Below are positions 33,520 to 46,157 of a stretch of 64,000 bases of DNA, in pieces. The stretch is from Gnetum montanum. Its lineage: Eukaryota; Streptophyta; Gnetopsida; Gnetales; Gnetaceae. The number at the start of each line of letters is the position of its first letter. The first letter of the stretch is position 1. Below the pieces are notes generated by a model. The model was not told the origin of the DNA. It saw only the letters and a program-made list of their open reading frames with translations, and did no database searches. The translations under genes were made by a program, and so were the position numbers. The DNA lies in NCBI GenBank assembly GCA_015680685.1, contig MNCI01004158.1:163946-227945 (forward strand). Direction: 5' to 3'.

Positions 33520-34020
33520 GTGCATACCATCATGTTGACCCATGAAGTAATAGATCAGATTAAGGCTGGCCACCTTCTTAGGAAAAGATCTAACCTTGGG
33601 AGTTCCCTTCTTTACCTACAAATTGCTAGGAATGAGCCTTGTAGATCTCTTTTGGATTCAGGTTCTAGTGTAAATCTAATTTCTCATGAGATGTACAAAG
33701 CCTACAACCTACCTCCACTTAAGAAGAGTAACATTCATCTTAAGTTAGTAGACCAATCCATCACTATTCCCTTTGGACTGGTGGAGGACATTGTGACCAC
33801 TATTTGTGAGTGGTCCTATCCTATTGATTTCCTGGTGATCTGAGTTGACAACTACTAGGGGGACTTCCCAATCATCATGGAAAGGACTTGGCTAAGCACC
33901 ATTGATGCATGGTTGGGCATCAAAGACCATTCCTTAAATATTTCCAAGGAAAATGCATTTAGAAAGATCGAGAAGAAAAGAGTTCCATGCATCATATATA
34001 GTGATACAAGGTGCAACTGT
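33520..34020 (+). pseudogene. Element C protease
   Basis: Open for 107 residues: active site RSLLDSGSSVNLISHEMY (D-S-G), then LPPLKKSNIHLKLVDQSITI, GLVEDIVTTICEWSYPIDFL and, after a stop, FPIIMERTWLSTIDAW (the I-x-GRxWL motif has E for G). The arrangement is the same as in element B. The upstream gag C-terminus is in another frame. Confidence 0.85.
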
Positions 34021-34439
34021 GTATAAAAACTATGGGCCATAAACAACACATAGACAGTGTGCAGATAAGTCTAAAATCCAAAGGTTCCTATACATAGCAA
34101 CCACAAAGTAGGAGGATACCCAATGGCTTATAGCTAATCTTGAAAGTAGCACACTTTGCATCGAATCAACTGAGAGCTTAATGAGTGCCTATGTTGAAGC
34201 CATGAATGAACTGGAGTGAGTTCATTGCCAACTCTTTGATGAGCCTAATGACACTTATTGTGGAGAGTTGGAAATCCCTAAAAGTTTTAAACATAAGCCC
34301 TTAGAGTTGAAAAATTTACCTGCTAACATGGAATATGCATTTTAGAAAAATGGCAAGTTAGTAATAATCAATGCCAATCTTGCTCCTAAATAGAAAGAGA
34401 AGCTGTTGAAGGTGGTCAACAAATGGCCAACAGCCTTTG

Positions 34440-35404
34440 CTTGGTCCTATCTTAAACTCACTAGGATTGATCCTAGGATAAGATAGCATTACATCTATAC
34501 CGATCCTTCCATCAAGCCAAAGAGGCAATCATAGTAGTAGTTGAACCCCAAGTTGAAGCAAATCATCGAGGAGGAGATTAAATAAATCCTCAAGGCAAGG
34601 TTCATCTATGCCATTGCAGATAGCGAGTGGATTAGCCCACTTGTGATCGTGCCAAAGAAAGGTGGCAAGTGGAGGGTCTATATTAACTTCAGGCTATTGA
34701 ACATGGTGATGTACAAAGATCATTTTCCATTGCCATTTGTGGACTAGGTATTGGACATTGCCTCTAGGCATTACTATTATAGCTTTCTAAATGGTTATAG
34801 TGGCTATAAACAAATTTAGATTACACTCTAAGATTAGGCCAAAACCACATTTATAAGTCCCTAAGGGAATTTTGCATATAGAAAGATGCCTTTTGATCTA
34901 TGCAATGCCCCTACAACCTTCCAATGTATTGTCCTTAGCATTTTTCAATAATAGATTAGTAGCAAAGTGGAAGTCTTCATGGATAAATTTTTCACCTATG
35001 GCATTACATTCAAGCAAGCCTTGGACCACCTTGAGCAATTGCTGAAAAGGTACATGTAGACCAACCCTCAACTCACTTCGAAAAAGAGCCATTTGATGGT
35101 CCAAGAAAGCATTGTTTTAAGGCACAGAATCTCACAAGTAAGGATTGAGGTGGACCCTAAAAAGATAAGGGTTATCCAAAGAATAATCCACCAACTGAAA
35201 ACTATTAAAGATGTATCATCATTCTTTGAACACACTGGCTACTACCATCGATTCATAAAGAATTTCTTTAAGATCACTAAACCATTGATAGAGCTAACAA
35301 AGAAAGATAATTTGTTTGTATGGACTAAGAAATGCAAAAAGGCATTCCAACAACTCACGCAAAAGCTTGTAGAAACTCAAATTCTACGAGCACTTAAGAC
35401 ACTT
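34440..35404 (+). pseudogene. Element C reverse transcriptase (inactive)
   Basis: Athila/Tat-type Ty3/gypsy RT with many stops. Blocks in order: LTRIDPRIR, KARFIYAIADSEWISPLVIV then PKKGGKWRVYINFRLLN, HFPLPFVD, YSFLNGYSGYKQI, MPFDLCNAPTTFQ, and the active-site motif FMDKF where FMDDF/YVDDF is expected, so the second catalytic Asp is Lys. The C-terminal half is open (35093-35416) and contains the thumb/connection FFEHTGYYHRFIKNFFKITK and FVWTKKCKKAFQQLTQKL. It acted in cDNA synthesis; this copy cannot. Confidence 0.87.
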
Positions 35405-35840
35405 TACAGCCAATAAATCTGGATAATGCTTGACTAGTCCCAACCATTTCACATCATGCAAATGCATCAAACTATGTCTTGGAAGCTGTGCTTACAAAGC
35501 TAGACGATTATAAATGTCCATGCTACATCCACCACATGAGCCAAAGCATTATGGGTGCATAGCTAAACTGCACCATGACTGAGAAAGAGCCAATGGAAGT
35601 GGTGCATGCCTTGGAGAAATTCAAGTACTATGTGCTTGGATATAGTGTCTTCATGCACACAAAACATAGTGTAATTTGCTTCCTGATGAACAAACCAATA
35701 GTGAGCCCCTGTGTCATACGATGGCTTGTGATCTTATAGGAATTAGATCTCATAATGGTACATCAAAAGGAAACTGAGAATGTGATTTCTCACCACTTAT
35801 TATGATTATGATGGAATAACAAAGAGAAGAAGAGCCCGCT
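35405..35840 (+). pseudogene. Element C RNase H
   Basis: In a shifted frame after RT: HHANASNYVLEAVLTKLDDY (DASDYAVGAVL-like, first Asp changed to Asn), YIHHMSQSIMGA, CTMTEKEPMEVVHALEKFKY (the NYTxTEKELLAVVFALEKFRxY block) and VFMHTKHSVICFLMNKPI. Only one RNase H domain is seen, unlike element A. Decayed by stops, no function expected. Confidence 0.78.
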
Positions 35841-37200
35841 TTCTAATTAGTTTCCTAATGAACTCTTTTTTGCTAGTGTGATAAATGAACAAGTGCTCAC
35901 TAAACCTAAATGGTACAATGGCATCCTCACTTCCCTTCTCACTCAAGAGATGCCACAAGAGTTAGACCACAGGAAAAAATAATAGTTTCTTTATTAGGAG
36001 AAATGCTTCATGGAGATTAATAGACATCTTTAGAAGGTGTGCACTAGTAGCTTGGTCCATTGGTATGTTCCTAATGCTGATCAATTGTGCATTCTCCAAG
36101 ATTCTCATGAGGGTCCTTGTGAGGGCCATTATGTTGGGAGATCCATGACCATTAACATCCTGATGGTAGGGCATTATTAGCCAATAATGTTCAAGCATGC
36201 TCACCAATTTTTCCATTCTTGTGATCGTTATCAATGTGATGGTGGGATGCCCACTCAAATGGAGGTACTTCAATAGTGGATCCAACCATAGGAATCCTTC
36301 GACATCTGGGGCATTGACTTCATGGGTACCATCACATCCATGTCAAATGGAAAGTTACACATCATATTCATTATTAACTATTGTATGAAATGGGAAAAAG
36401 CAATAGTTTTCACCGACTATACATCCTCTACTACTACTCGGTTTGTATAACAAAATGTTGTAAATACGTTTGGGTGCCACATGCACTGATTTCTAACAAT
36501 GTACTCACTTTACAGGCACCACCTTTTGAAAGTTCATGCAATGCTTAAGGGTTGAACTTAAATTAACAACGCCCTATTACCCCCCAAGCCAATAGTCAAG
36601 CTGAGGTTACCAATAGGAAGAACATTAAGATCCTAACTAGAACAATTAGCAAATATAGAAGATATTGGAGCACAGAACTTAACAATGCCCTTTGGGCCTA
36701 CCACTCAACATGGAAACTCCCTATAGACTACTTTTCCTATGAGCTAGTGTACAAAAAATTACCAACTCTTCCTATTCAATCCGAGCTCCATACCCTTTCA
36801 ATAGCCTATGACTTTGACCTTAACTTGAGCCTAGCACAAAAAGAAATATTGATCAATCTTAACCTGCTAGATGAGAATAGATTAATGGCCTTGTCTTTAA
36901 ATGAAGTTCACAAGGCATTTAACAAATAATGCCACGACCTCAAAATCAAGAAATTCAAATTTCAACCAAGAGACAAGGTCCTCTACTAGGAATTCCACAA
37001 ATGTGCCACAATAAATAAGTTCCAAACATTGTGGAAAATACCTTACATCATCTATGAAACCTTTCATTCTAGGCCCATGATGATTTACAAACCTAAAATC
37101 CCAAATAAGAAACATCTTGTTAGCATGCAACAAATCAAACCTTTCCATAAGCCCAAGCAAGCCAATGCGAGCAATAACTCATCAAATGGACACCCATGCC
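35841..37200 (+). pseudogene. Element C integrase
   Basis: Zinc-binding region: SHEGPCEGHYVGRSMTINIL and FHSCDRYQCDGG (H-H-C-C kept in part). Catalytic core: FDIWGIDFMGTITS (first Asp), then KWEKAIVFTDYTSSTTTRF; the second Asp region is disrupted by frameshifts (36470-36620). The C-terminal part includes KKYQLFLF-like and open 36747-36929 (TLSIAYDFDLNLSLAQKEIL), then the GKFxPKWxGPY-like end (KFQTLWKIPYIIYETF). Ends at about 37200, followed by tcatgggagagatggcca, a junction shared with B. Confidence 0.75.
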
Positions 37201-39241
37201 CAATTTTTTGGAACTCTTCCTTCCAACTTAGTCATGGGAGAGATGGCCATCCATGCTAACTAATTAGGTAGCTCTTCAGTTCTTACATCTTTTTGTTTTA
37301 CACTTTCTTTGTTTTTACACTTTGTTGTTTTTTACCATTTTTGTTTTACACAATTGTTAGTACATTTTATCTTTCTTACATATTTTCCAATTTCTTTTAT
37401 ATTTCACTTATTTGGTGTGTGTTTTGCTTATGTTTTCTAATAAATTTCTTTGTTTTTCTTTATTTCCAATAGGACACAATGATGTTGTAGTTGTTTGCTA
37501 ATGGTGGTTTGTACTTAATGTTGTTTGATTACTAATGTCTAGTTTTTATTTTTGAATTTTGATATTGATAACTAAGAAAAAGTTTCTTTTTCATGAAATA
37601 AGCAGTGAATGCACATCAGCCACCCATCCACAACACTCTATGGTCTTCTTGGTTCTAGAAATATGAGGTCCCATTCATTAATGAAACTTTAACAAACTTG
37701 TGAGCTCAGTAGTTTCCAAACTTAGGAAAGATTAAATGGATTGATAAGGGTGCGACTTCAAGGGGACTTGATGCTCTCTGTACTTGCCTACTCTCTTAAG
37801 TGCATGAGTGTTTTCATGGATTTTTTATGATTCTATTGTCAACCAATAACAAGAAGTTAAAATCTTTGCATCGTATGGTTTCCATCCAAATCCATGGGAA
37901 TTCATAGCATAACCCTTAGACAAAATAATGAACTATAAGCACTAGTTATACAAATAGAAGACATGTTACCCATGCCTAAAGGTCCCCTCTAACTAAGGCC
38001 CTTTCTCACCTTCTGCTTCTCTTTTCTTCTTAATAAGGAATGATGATTGATATGTGGGAGCATTCTTATATCTTTAAGGGATGGACTGGTGTTAGAGTAT
38101 TAATGCAAGGTCATTGAAAGTGGTTGGTTTTGATCTAGACTAAGGATGAACTTTATCAGGTCATTTAATTGTAAATTCCATAAGGGACTTCACGTGACCA
38201 TGATTTGGAACTCCTTTCCACCTTCTCTCTTATCTACCAATGATTTCTATTTTTCATCTCACTATTGGTTTCCATGTCTTCTTCAATGTCTTAGTTGGAT
38301 ATGTTAAAATTCTTAGGTAGATTCTTCTAGATTAGTTCCTTAACTTTTCATAATCATTAATCCACTGTGGGTTCCACTAACTCCTTGGTCTAAGGATATG
38401 CAAGGGCAAAAAGGGCATGTACCTGCTATGAGGAGGACCCACTTGCATCTCTCTTGATTGGGTTAGTTAAGTTCCTTATCATTAGGCATTTTGACAATTC
38501 AATCATTCCGCATTCCCCATTGGTTGCATCCAATTGTGTGCTCCTTAATGTCATTTCTCCATAAATCTCATTCTTCAATTTTGTAAACCATATAAGTCCT
38601 CTTCAAGCATTTCATCATGTTCATAGCTTTTCTCACTCTCCAAGAGCCCCAATTTCATGCTTAAACTCCTTGTATTTTTCAAAATTTCCAGAGTGCAAAA
38701 TTTTACTCAATAGCTCCATCAACAGGACCTTGTATATGGAGCCCTTGCATAGGCAAGACCCTGTCAATGTAAGGCAAAAAGTATATATATATATATGAAA
38801 TGACCCTTAAGAGTTTTTCACATGTGAGCTCAAACAAGGGGAAATTTTTTGAACTTGTCATATCCTAAAACCTTTCAAGAGTCATAACTTCCTAATCATT
38901 TGTTTGATTCATTCCATTTTTCAATCCTATAGCTACCAAAGGTAAGCACTTTATTGTGAAGGCCATAAACCTTAAGCTTTTGATGAAACATTTTTCAGAA
39001 TTTTTCTAACTCCCATAATGTTTTAACTTATAAACTAACATTAAAACATTAATTTATGAGAGTTAAACCCTTCCAACAAACTTTGATGACCTATTAAATG
39101 AAATAATATTTAAATAATAATAAAATAATTAATTTTCCATGGTCATAACTTAGCCTAAGTGTAACTACCCAACGAGATAAGGTATTTAAATATTATAAGT
39201 TACATATTATATGCTAATCCTTGGTTATGTTATGACCACAA
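37201..39241 (+). other. Element C spacer between integrase and ORF2, with possible internal promoter
   Basis: Non-coding. T-rich ttttgttttacac repeats (37285-37360), blocks shared with B and E (ggaggacccactt at about 38430), then an AT dinucleotide run gtatatatatatatatatga (38781-38796) that could be a TATA box, preceded by interrupted inverted words (agggcttgcat-like, accctgtcaa). ORF2 begins about 450 bases further on. D has an equivalent TATA (50965-50972) at the same place. Confidence 0.5.
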
Positions 39242-42104
39242 ATGGCACCTAAAGGAAAGCATGTGTAGAAAGGAGGACCATCCCAACCAAGGGACAAATA
39301 ACCAAGAACTGAAAGGGGCCAAGAATAGCCCCAGGAGCAAGGAGCCAAAACCCATGCAATAGGATCTCTTCAAGAGGAGCCCGAAGTGGTATTTATATAA
39401 CAAATTCCTGAAGAAACTGCAACTAAATAATTTCGTTGGGATGAGGCACCAAAGCCAAGACCAAACCTTGAAGTCACCTTGAAAAAGGTCTACCTTAAGC
39501 AGATTACATTTAAAGAGGTCCAAAAATCTATGCCTTAAGAGCTAAACTTCAAACCCTTCTTAGAGTTTGCTCCTCTATAAGTGAAAGCGTAGTTGCAAAA
39601 CTCTCCCATGTGGCCCATAATCACTTCCAGCAAGAGGTGGTACATGGGAGAGACATACCTTTTTTGGAGTAAATGGCAGGACAATTCAATAGTCAAAATC
39701 AAGGACATTTCAATGTCCTACTTGGTGAAAGAAAGTTGGGTGGCCCTTGGGTTGTTAGAGACTAGGGCCATTTTGCTGAAATTCCAATGCATGCATATCT
39801 ATGTGTTAAGAAAGAATGGATGCAGTGGTGTTAGGGAGTAGACCGTAATGATTTTGGTGTGCTCACCACAGTAACATGTGCATACTTCAAGATTGTAGCC
39901 TTTCACCTTAATCCAATGATGAGGCCAGGCAAAATCATAACCTTCCTTGCTCATGCATGTGTAGCTCTAAGTGGTAAATTCCCAATCAACCTTTCACAGT
40001 TGATCTATCTTGAGATAGAGAAGTGCTTCAAGGAAAATGAACATGGAAGGAAGACACTCCCTTGTCCATGCCTCATTAGAAAACTGTGTAAGAGGGAAGG
40101 CATAACCCACTACCTAAATGATGCTATCTGAAATGCTCCAACCACCTCTTAAGTAGAAATGATGAAGGAAAAAGTGCTTGCCAAAGTAATTCAAGAAGAA
40201 GAGTAGCAATCACCACCTTCACCACCCCCTCATGAAACAACACTAGAGTCCCATGCTGCACTTGAGCACATGCACGAACTCTGAGAGCAACTCTTGTAAT
40301 AGTAATAGTAGCAAGTAGGAATGAGTGGTGGTGACCCATCTATGTATAGACTAGCCATGAACCACCTCAATGAAGTGGCCCAAACCCTAAGTCAAATGAA
40401 GCATGGGGTGCCAATTTTCTCAGCCCAAAGAATGTAGGTTCCTGCAAGGTCAAATCCTAGTGCCTAAGAGGTAACAATATCTCTCTCACAATAACAATAA
40501 TTCCCAAACATCTCTGGGAATATTGCTACCTTTTTGGTGCATCTAAAGGAGAGTGATGAAGCAACTATCTTGTTGATGCAACTCTATGGGTAGGAGACAG
40601 TGGTCGAACTGGTTGCTAACAAAGTGGTTGAAGCATTGAATGCATTGGCAGCATCTATACTAGACATTTCTACACTTAGAGATGTTTAAGTATCTGTAGG
40701 AACTGTTAGCGACTGATTAAGTGTAGCCTACCATGAGGAATTGATGCACCAACTAGTGGGAATTGGGCAACCGATCTTTGATGTCTTTAATCTTTTGAAT
40801 ACCATCATTGCAATCTAGTCAGAGCTACTAGCAGCAAGGGGTAAGTGCACCATAATGAATGGAAAACTTGAAATAGCTTATGCTAAAAACCAATGCTTGG
40901 TTGGGAAAGTTGCTAATCTAAGAGCCTACCTTGCTAATCTCGTGTTTCTCAACCAAGCGATCATAAGAGATGAAGCTTTCCATAAGCTTCAAAAGCATCT
41001 CAAAGAGTTTGAGAATGCCTAGGAGATGAAGATCTTTGACCAATCCTTAGCCAATTCCCCCACACATAACATTTAGAAGGACTCAATTCAAACTAGCCAG
41101 GAGAATGAGATCCTAACTAGAGAAAACCATTACCTATGGAATGTTGATGTACAAAAACAACAGATGATAGAATTTATCCATCAACAATAGGAGTAGCTAG
41201 CCAGGGTGAACACAGAATTAAGAAGATTGGAAGTAGAAAATAGAAACCTCTCCATGGAGGAAGTTCATCCCTTATGCTAGAAATCTGCAATCAAGATAGC
41301 AACCTAAAGAAATGAGGCCCTAAAGTTTGAAAAGGTAAAAAATCATTATAGGGACCAGGTGGGATTACAAAAGGAAATCAATGAGAAGCACATCCAAATG
41401 ATAAAGGCAAAAGTCAATGAAGTCATCCAATAGCTTAAGGAAGGAGGAGATGTCTAGTAGCCTATCTTTGATAGGCTAAATGACTACAACAAGACAAAAA
41501 TTTGCATGAAAGAGTTGCAAATCGAGGAGATGATCAAATACATGGAGCTTGCCAATCTCCACTATGTAAAGCTAGCAATGCTGCCTACCAGAAGTCCATG
41601 GTTTGAATTGGAGAAATAAGTGGCCAACTCATACTTGTACGAGGCAAAGTTCAAGCACCATAAAGAGATCAACCAAAAGCCTAAGATAGCAAATGTAGAA
41701 CTTGAGATTCTCAAGGTGAAGTTCACTAATCAAAGATCAACTTATGAGAACTTGGCCAAAAGGATGAATGACTACCAAGAGCCATAGAATGCACTCATAG
41801 CATTTGACATCAAACACAAACAATTCACTGCCTAGTTTATCAATGTGAAGGAGTTGTTTCCTGCAATGCCATGTCCATGGGATATTCCCATTCTGGACCA
41901 CATTGGTCATGCAACATGGACTATGAATGATCCCCAAAGTAAGGAGGAGAAAATGAAGGCACTATTGAACACCATCCATCTTCCATCAAAAGTTACAACT
42001 ACCACAGGACAATCACAATAACTATCTCAACAACCACATGTGCTTGAAGCAAGAGAAAGTCCTTTGGAACCTCAGAAGCCTCCACCACCTAGGTCCATTT
42101 GAAC
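39242..42104 (+). pseudogene. Element C ORF2: conserved accessory protein of unknown function
   Basis: I do not recognise the family. Start MAPKGKHV at 39242 parallels MAPKRGAQD in D. The N-terminal block (39500-39780) reads ELNFKPFLEFAPL, NSPMWPIITS, RWYMGETYLFW, IVKIKDISMSYLVKESW and aligns with D. The middle and later parts are hydrophilic and heptad-like (ENEILTRENHYLW, RLEVENRNLSMEE, GLQKEINEKHIQMIK), probably coiled coil. The C-terminal motif is FPAMPCPWDIPILDHIGHAT then WTMNDPQSKEEK, ending in a Pro-rich tail (PPPPRSI) at 42104. Many stops and frameshifts. It lies where Athila elements have an env-like ORF, but I see no membrane segment. Confidence 0.6.
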
Positions 42105-42329
42105 TTCTTCATTGTCTTCACATCATTCAATAAGTTGTGATTGTCAATTTTGTCCTAGTGTTCAATTTTGTTATCTTGAACACCAAAATTTTGTAATAAT
42201 TGTAAAACTGTATACTTGGGCACTCAATTTTTTTTCTATGTTTTTTTTTCTATAGTTACTTAATAATCCCATACCTTCCCAGATTTTGTAAAGGACTCAA
42301 GGAAAAGTTCTCATTTAGTCATGGGGGTA

Positions 42330-43160
42330 TGATGAATCGTCATTGGTGGGTTGTGTCAATAGGATGTTGTCAACACAACCCTGTCGATGTGGGGTTTGAC
42401 CCATTGATGTGTACCCACCAATGGGGTACCCTATTTTTCACCTATAAATGTGTGCCTACCTACCACATATTTGTAGTGAAATGCTTATAGTTTTTTCTCT
42501 TGAGAGTTAGAATATTTTTTGAGTGCCTATAATAGGAGTCAAAGAGTGTATAGATCCTTATTCAAGCACTATTGTACCTAAGTACTTCAATGTGGATGAC
42601 AATAAAGACAAGCTTTTCTGATAAACCTTGCAACACTTGGACTAGATTAATTATTTCCTTATGCATTTAATATTGAAGAAATTTACTTTAATATTTTTAA
42701 GTAATTAATCAATATGTTAAATGGCACAAATAAGTACGACCACTTCAAGCATACGTTTAATGCTTGGTAATCCCAATAATGCTTAATGTTTGATAACCTA
42801 GTAGTACTATACATGTTCAAGATGTGTACAATAAGTGGGAATGAATGCTTATGTTAGGATTAGTTAAGTGATAGCTAGTTACTAGATTAGTTAAACAATT
42901 GATTACTTTATTCTTTATTCTTGTTCATTAGGTGACTTAATTCATAAAATAGAAAATGATAAAAATTATATGCCTCAATTACACTCAACCATACCCTTGA
43001 ACTTCACAAGTGGAATTGAGAAGACAACGACTACAATAGTTAGTTTCACCTCCTAAAATCAGTGTACTAAGAAACCTACAATCTTTGGAATTTGACTAAA
43101 TCATTGAGTGAATGCTAGTGATTAATATGATTGGGCATAAGGTATACTCACTGCTCATCA
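42330..43160 (+). repeat. Element C 3' LTR
   Basis: Starts TGATGAATCG after polypurine tract tcatgggggta (42319-42329) and ends GCTCATCA at 43160. U3 includes GTCAAC, GTCGAT and similar words; TATAAATG is at about 42443. It is uninterrupted, and so shows the empty target site of element B. Confidence 0.92.
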
Positions 43161-45690
43161 ATAGGGGTTGTGCTAAGTTCTACAAAATAATATGTTAGCT
43201 ACATAAATTAGTACAATGAAGCCATGACAAGCAAAAATTGAACATCAAATAATTTGAAAGGAAAAATTAAGATCCTTGATTTCTATTACTTAGAAGCCAA
43301 GCATTTCATGTAAATCGAAAACTATCAATAAGGTACTACAAGTTTGATTTCGACATGTATACTCATCTAACAAAACATTATATTGTATTTAAGTTCTAGA
43401 ATAGTTTTGTGATGGCTATATGTCTTAGGGTGCATTTATTCAAATAATTTTAGGCTTTCTCAACAAAATGGATTACAAAATGCATTGATGGAGATCATGC
43501 ATTAATAGATACTTATGCAAGGAAAATCAAAAAAAATGATAACAATTAGTCTTCAAATAACCTTTTTTGCTATATTGTTTCTTCGCAAGTTATTTATATT
43601 CCTAGTTCTCTAATACTTAAACAAACTTGGAAGACATGGTGCATGCTTAGTAAGTATTGTAATTATAATCATATTACAATTTTGGAAGATATGCTTAAGC
43701 AATTTAGTCCATGGTGGGTTCCTTTTAATGTATAAACTTAAGCTACCCATTCATCTAAATTGTGTATCACTTGGAGTAAATTTGGAATCACTATAGTTTC
43801 TTATCCATGTATTTATGAGAGAAGGATTACATGGAATGAGGCTTCTAGCCTTTATGGTCTAAATAGAGAGAGAAGAAAAGATTTTGATAAATTAGTTTCT
43901 GATCTTGATAATTTATTTAAAGTTAACAAAAGTTTGCATCAAGCTTTTCTAAGTATTTTTTGAAAAGATGTGGGATTTGCTTTTCCATTTTACCTCCAAA
44001 ATTGCATATGAGATTATTATTAAGATTGATTTCATTCGTAACAAAGTCAATAAGGCTTGGAAAATGAAATTATCACCACATTTTAGGATACGAAAATGGA
44101 AAATATTTGGAAAGTTCCTACCTTTTCAAAAATTTATATTTTTTTAATAGTGTTTTATTAAGGTATTTCTGTCAGCACTTATCTTTACATATAGGAAACA
44201 TTTTTCATCAATGTCCTATTTATAAAAGTGATGACTCATTTTCATATGTTTTATCTAGTGAATATTTGCATAACATGTTTGAAAATGGACCACTAGAATT
44301 TGCAAAAATTTTAACCTAAGCATCAAGGATATTATTCTTAGTGATCAACTTAATTTGTCTACTTCCTTTCTTCGTATTCAAAAGTGTCTTTTACCACTTA
44401 TTCTATATTCTATTTGGAAGCTTTGCTATGAAGTTATTTTTCAATAGCAAAAGCATAACTATGATTTTTTGTTATGAGTTAAATATTATATTCTTAAAGA
44501 TGTTACTTTTTAGTTATAGATTCAAGCAAAATAACTTCCAACAAAAGTTAAAAATTTAATTTATTTTCTGTGGTATCAATTTCTTTTTATGTTGGAGGCT
44601 TAAGTTTAAAAAACTATCAAATTCTATTGCTATTTGTTTATTCTTTCATATTGATGTTTTCTTTAATCTTTAAAGAGAGTATTCTCATCTTTATAAGAAA
44701 CCTTTTAGTAAGAAGTAAAAACCTGTGAGGGTGTTTTTCAACAAGGGCAAGGTCTAATTCTTTTCTTACTCAAGAGGAGAGGTTTTTCAAGATTGGTTGT
44801 AAGGATGAAAATTTAAAAAGAAATCCTCAAAACTATTGGGTTTTTCTTTAAACTCTCTCTTTTATGTTGATGATCTAATGTACTCTAATTTTTTTTTAAT
44901 TATTATTCATTTTTCTAGTCCAACATCCCCTCTTCTTCCCTCCCCAATCCCCCCCATCCATGAGAAAGCATATAAATCTAGCTTAACTTTTAAATTAAGA
45001 ATCTTACCACTAAGCTAACACCTCATTATTTGTACATGTCTATGGGTTATGCGATTTCCAATAACCACTCTCATCCCCATGATTTTAAGTTCCAACCACC
45101 TCGATATTCCTAACTTCTATTCACCATAACAAACAAAATTGAACATCAAATAAAAAGAAAAATTTAGCTTCTAGATTTATATTACTTAGAGGCCAAGCAT
45201 TTCACATAAACCCAAAATTTTTAATTGAAAAAGCATAAAAAAAATTTATTATAGCAACTAGAATATGAACGGTTTCATGAAAACAATAAATGGTCGGGAC
45301 AACTTGTTCCCAAAATTTGTTAAAATACAGCACCTTTCCGTAAAAAGATGGAAAAAAAACAAAAACAGAAAACTGATGAATCGGGAAACTTTTTGAGCAA
45401 TAGAAGCTTAAATTAGCTAAGAAAAGACATTACCTCTAATTTCGAATGAGCTTAGTTGAATTGCAAGAGGCATTTTAATGATTGGTTCATAACCTAACTC
45501 AACTATTCTTAAGATTATAACAATCCTCAATTATGCATATACATTAATTATTTTCACAATTTTATGTAATTTATTAATGTTTTTTTTTTCAAAATTTTCT
45601 TTTCAGTTTTTAATTTAGTAAAATTTTCAAATCAAAATAATTTAGATGTGCATTTTTTGAGATAATTTGAATAATTATCAAATGATTGTT
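43161..45690 (+). other. LINE-flanking region, probably decayed LINE 5' portion
   Basis: Lies directly upstream of a recognisable LINE RT. Contains short open stretches (43760-43963, TWSKFGITIVSYPCIYERRI; 44107-44319; 44341-44559) that could be endonuclease or linker remnants, but no diagnostic endonuclease motif was identified. 44900-45130 has C-rich simple sequence (ccccatccatgag). Call is by position only. Confidence 0.35.
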
Positions 45691-46152
45691 GTGAATACTA
45701 TTCTTGCTAAGTTGTTGGACACTCTACTAGACAAGAGAATCCATTCTAGGCAAAGTGTCAAGCAAGTTTTAGATAAAGTCACTTCATTCTTGAGCACTTA
45801 GTTACTCTAAAATATTTTATGGAGTTTGCAAAAATACTTAATAAAAGAGTTTTTATTTGTTTTATTGATTTTGCAAACTTATATGATTCAATGGTTCATC
45901 CAAAACTATGGTTGCACTTGCATAAAATTGGTCTCCCTTCATATTTGATTGTAGCAACTCAAAGATTGTATGAGGAAGTGATTGTTGAAATTACAAACAA
46001 CAATTCAAAGAAAAAATTTGAATTCCAAAACAAAATTAGAGTTAAGCAAGGTTGTCCACTTTCTCCAACTCTCTTTGATATGTTTATTGATGAAATGCAG
46101 AAATAATCATGCAATGGACAAGATAGTCATGCTATCAAAATTGGATCCCAAG
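45691..46152 (+). pseudogene. LINE (non-LTR) reverse transcriptase, N-terminal half
   Basis: Blocks characteristic of LINE RT: KRIHSRQSVKQVLDKVTSFL (the GFRxGRSTxDH region), KRVFICFIDFANLYDSMVHP (FIDFxKAFDSVxR), LWLHLHKIGLPSYLIVATQR, LYEEVIVEITN, and IRVKQGCPLSPTLFDMFIDE (the VxQGCPLSPxLF motif). Open from 45819 to 46106. The frame continues to 46157, where element D is inserted six codons before the catalytic box; it resumes at 55411. TAA at 46104 is a decay stop. Confidence 0.85.
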
Positions 46153-46157
46153 CAGTG

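Larger units (their letters stand above)
22031..43160 (+). mobile_element. Element C: Athila-like Ty3/gypsy retrotransposon with gag-pol and ORF2, carrying two later insertions
   Basis: Starts TGTTGAATC (5' LTR), has an Asp-type PBS, gag, PR, RT, RNase H, INT, spacer, ORF2, polypurine tract and 3' LTR ending CTCATCA. Candidate target duplication GTAGG (22026-22030) versus ATAGG (43161-43165), one mismatch. Without element B (22414-29506 plus duplicated CATTT) and the insertion at 30437-31898, it would be about 12.6 kb. It is the only copy here of this superfamily with a full pol, but it is full of stops and lacks RT and probably other activity. Confidence 0.85.
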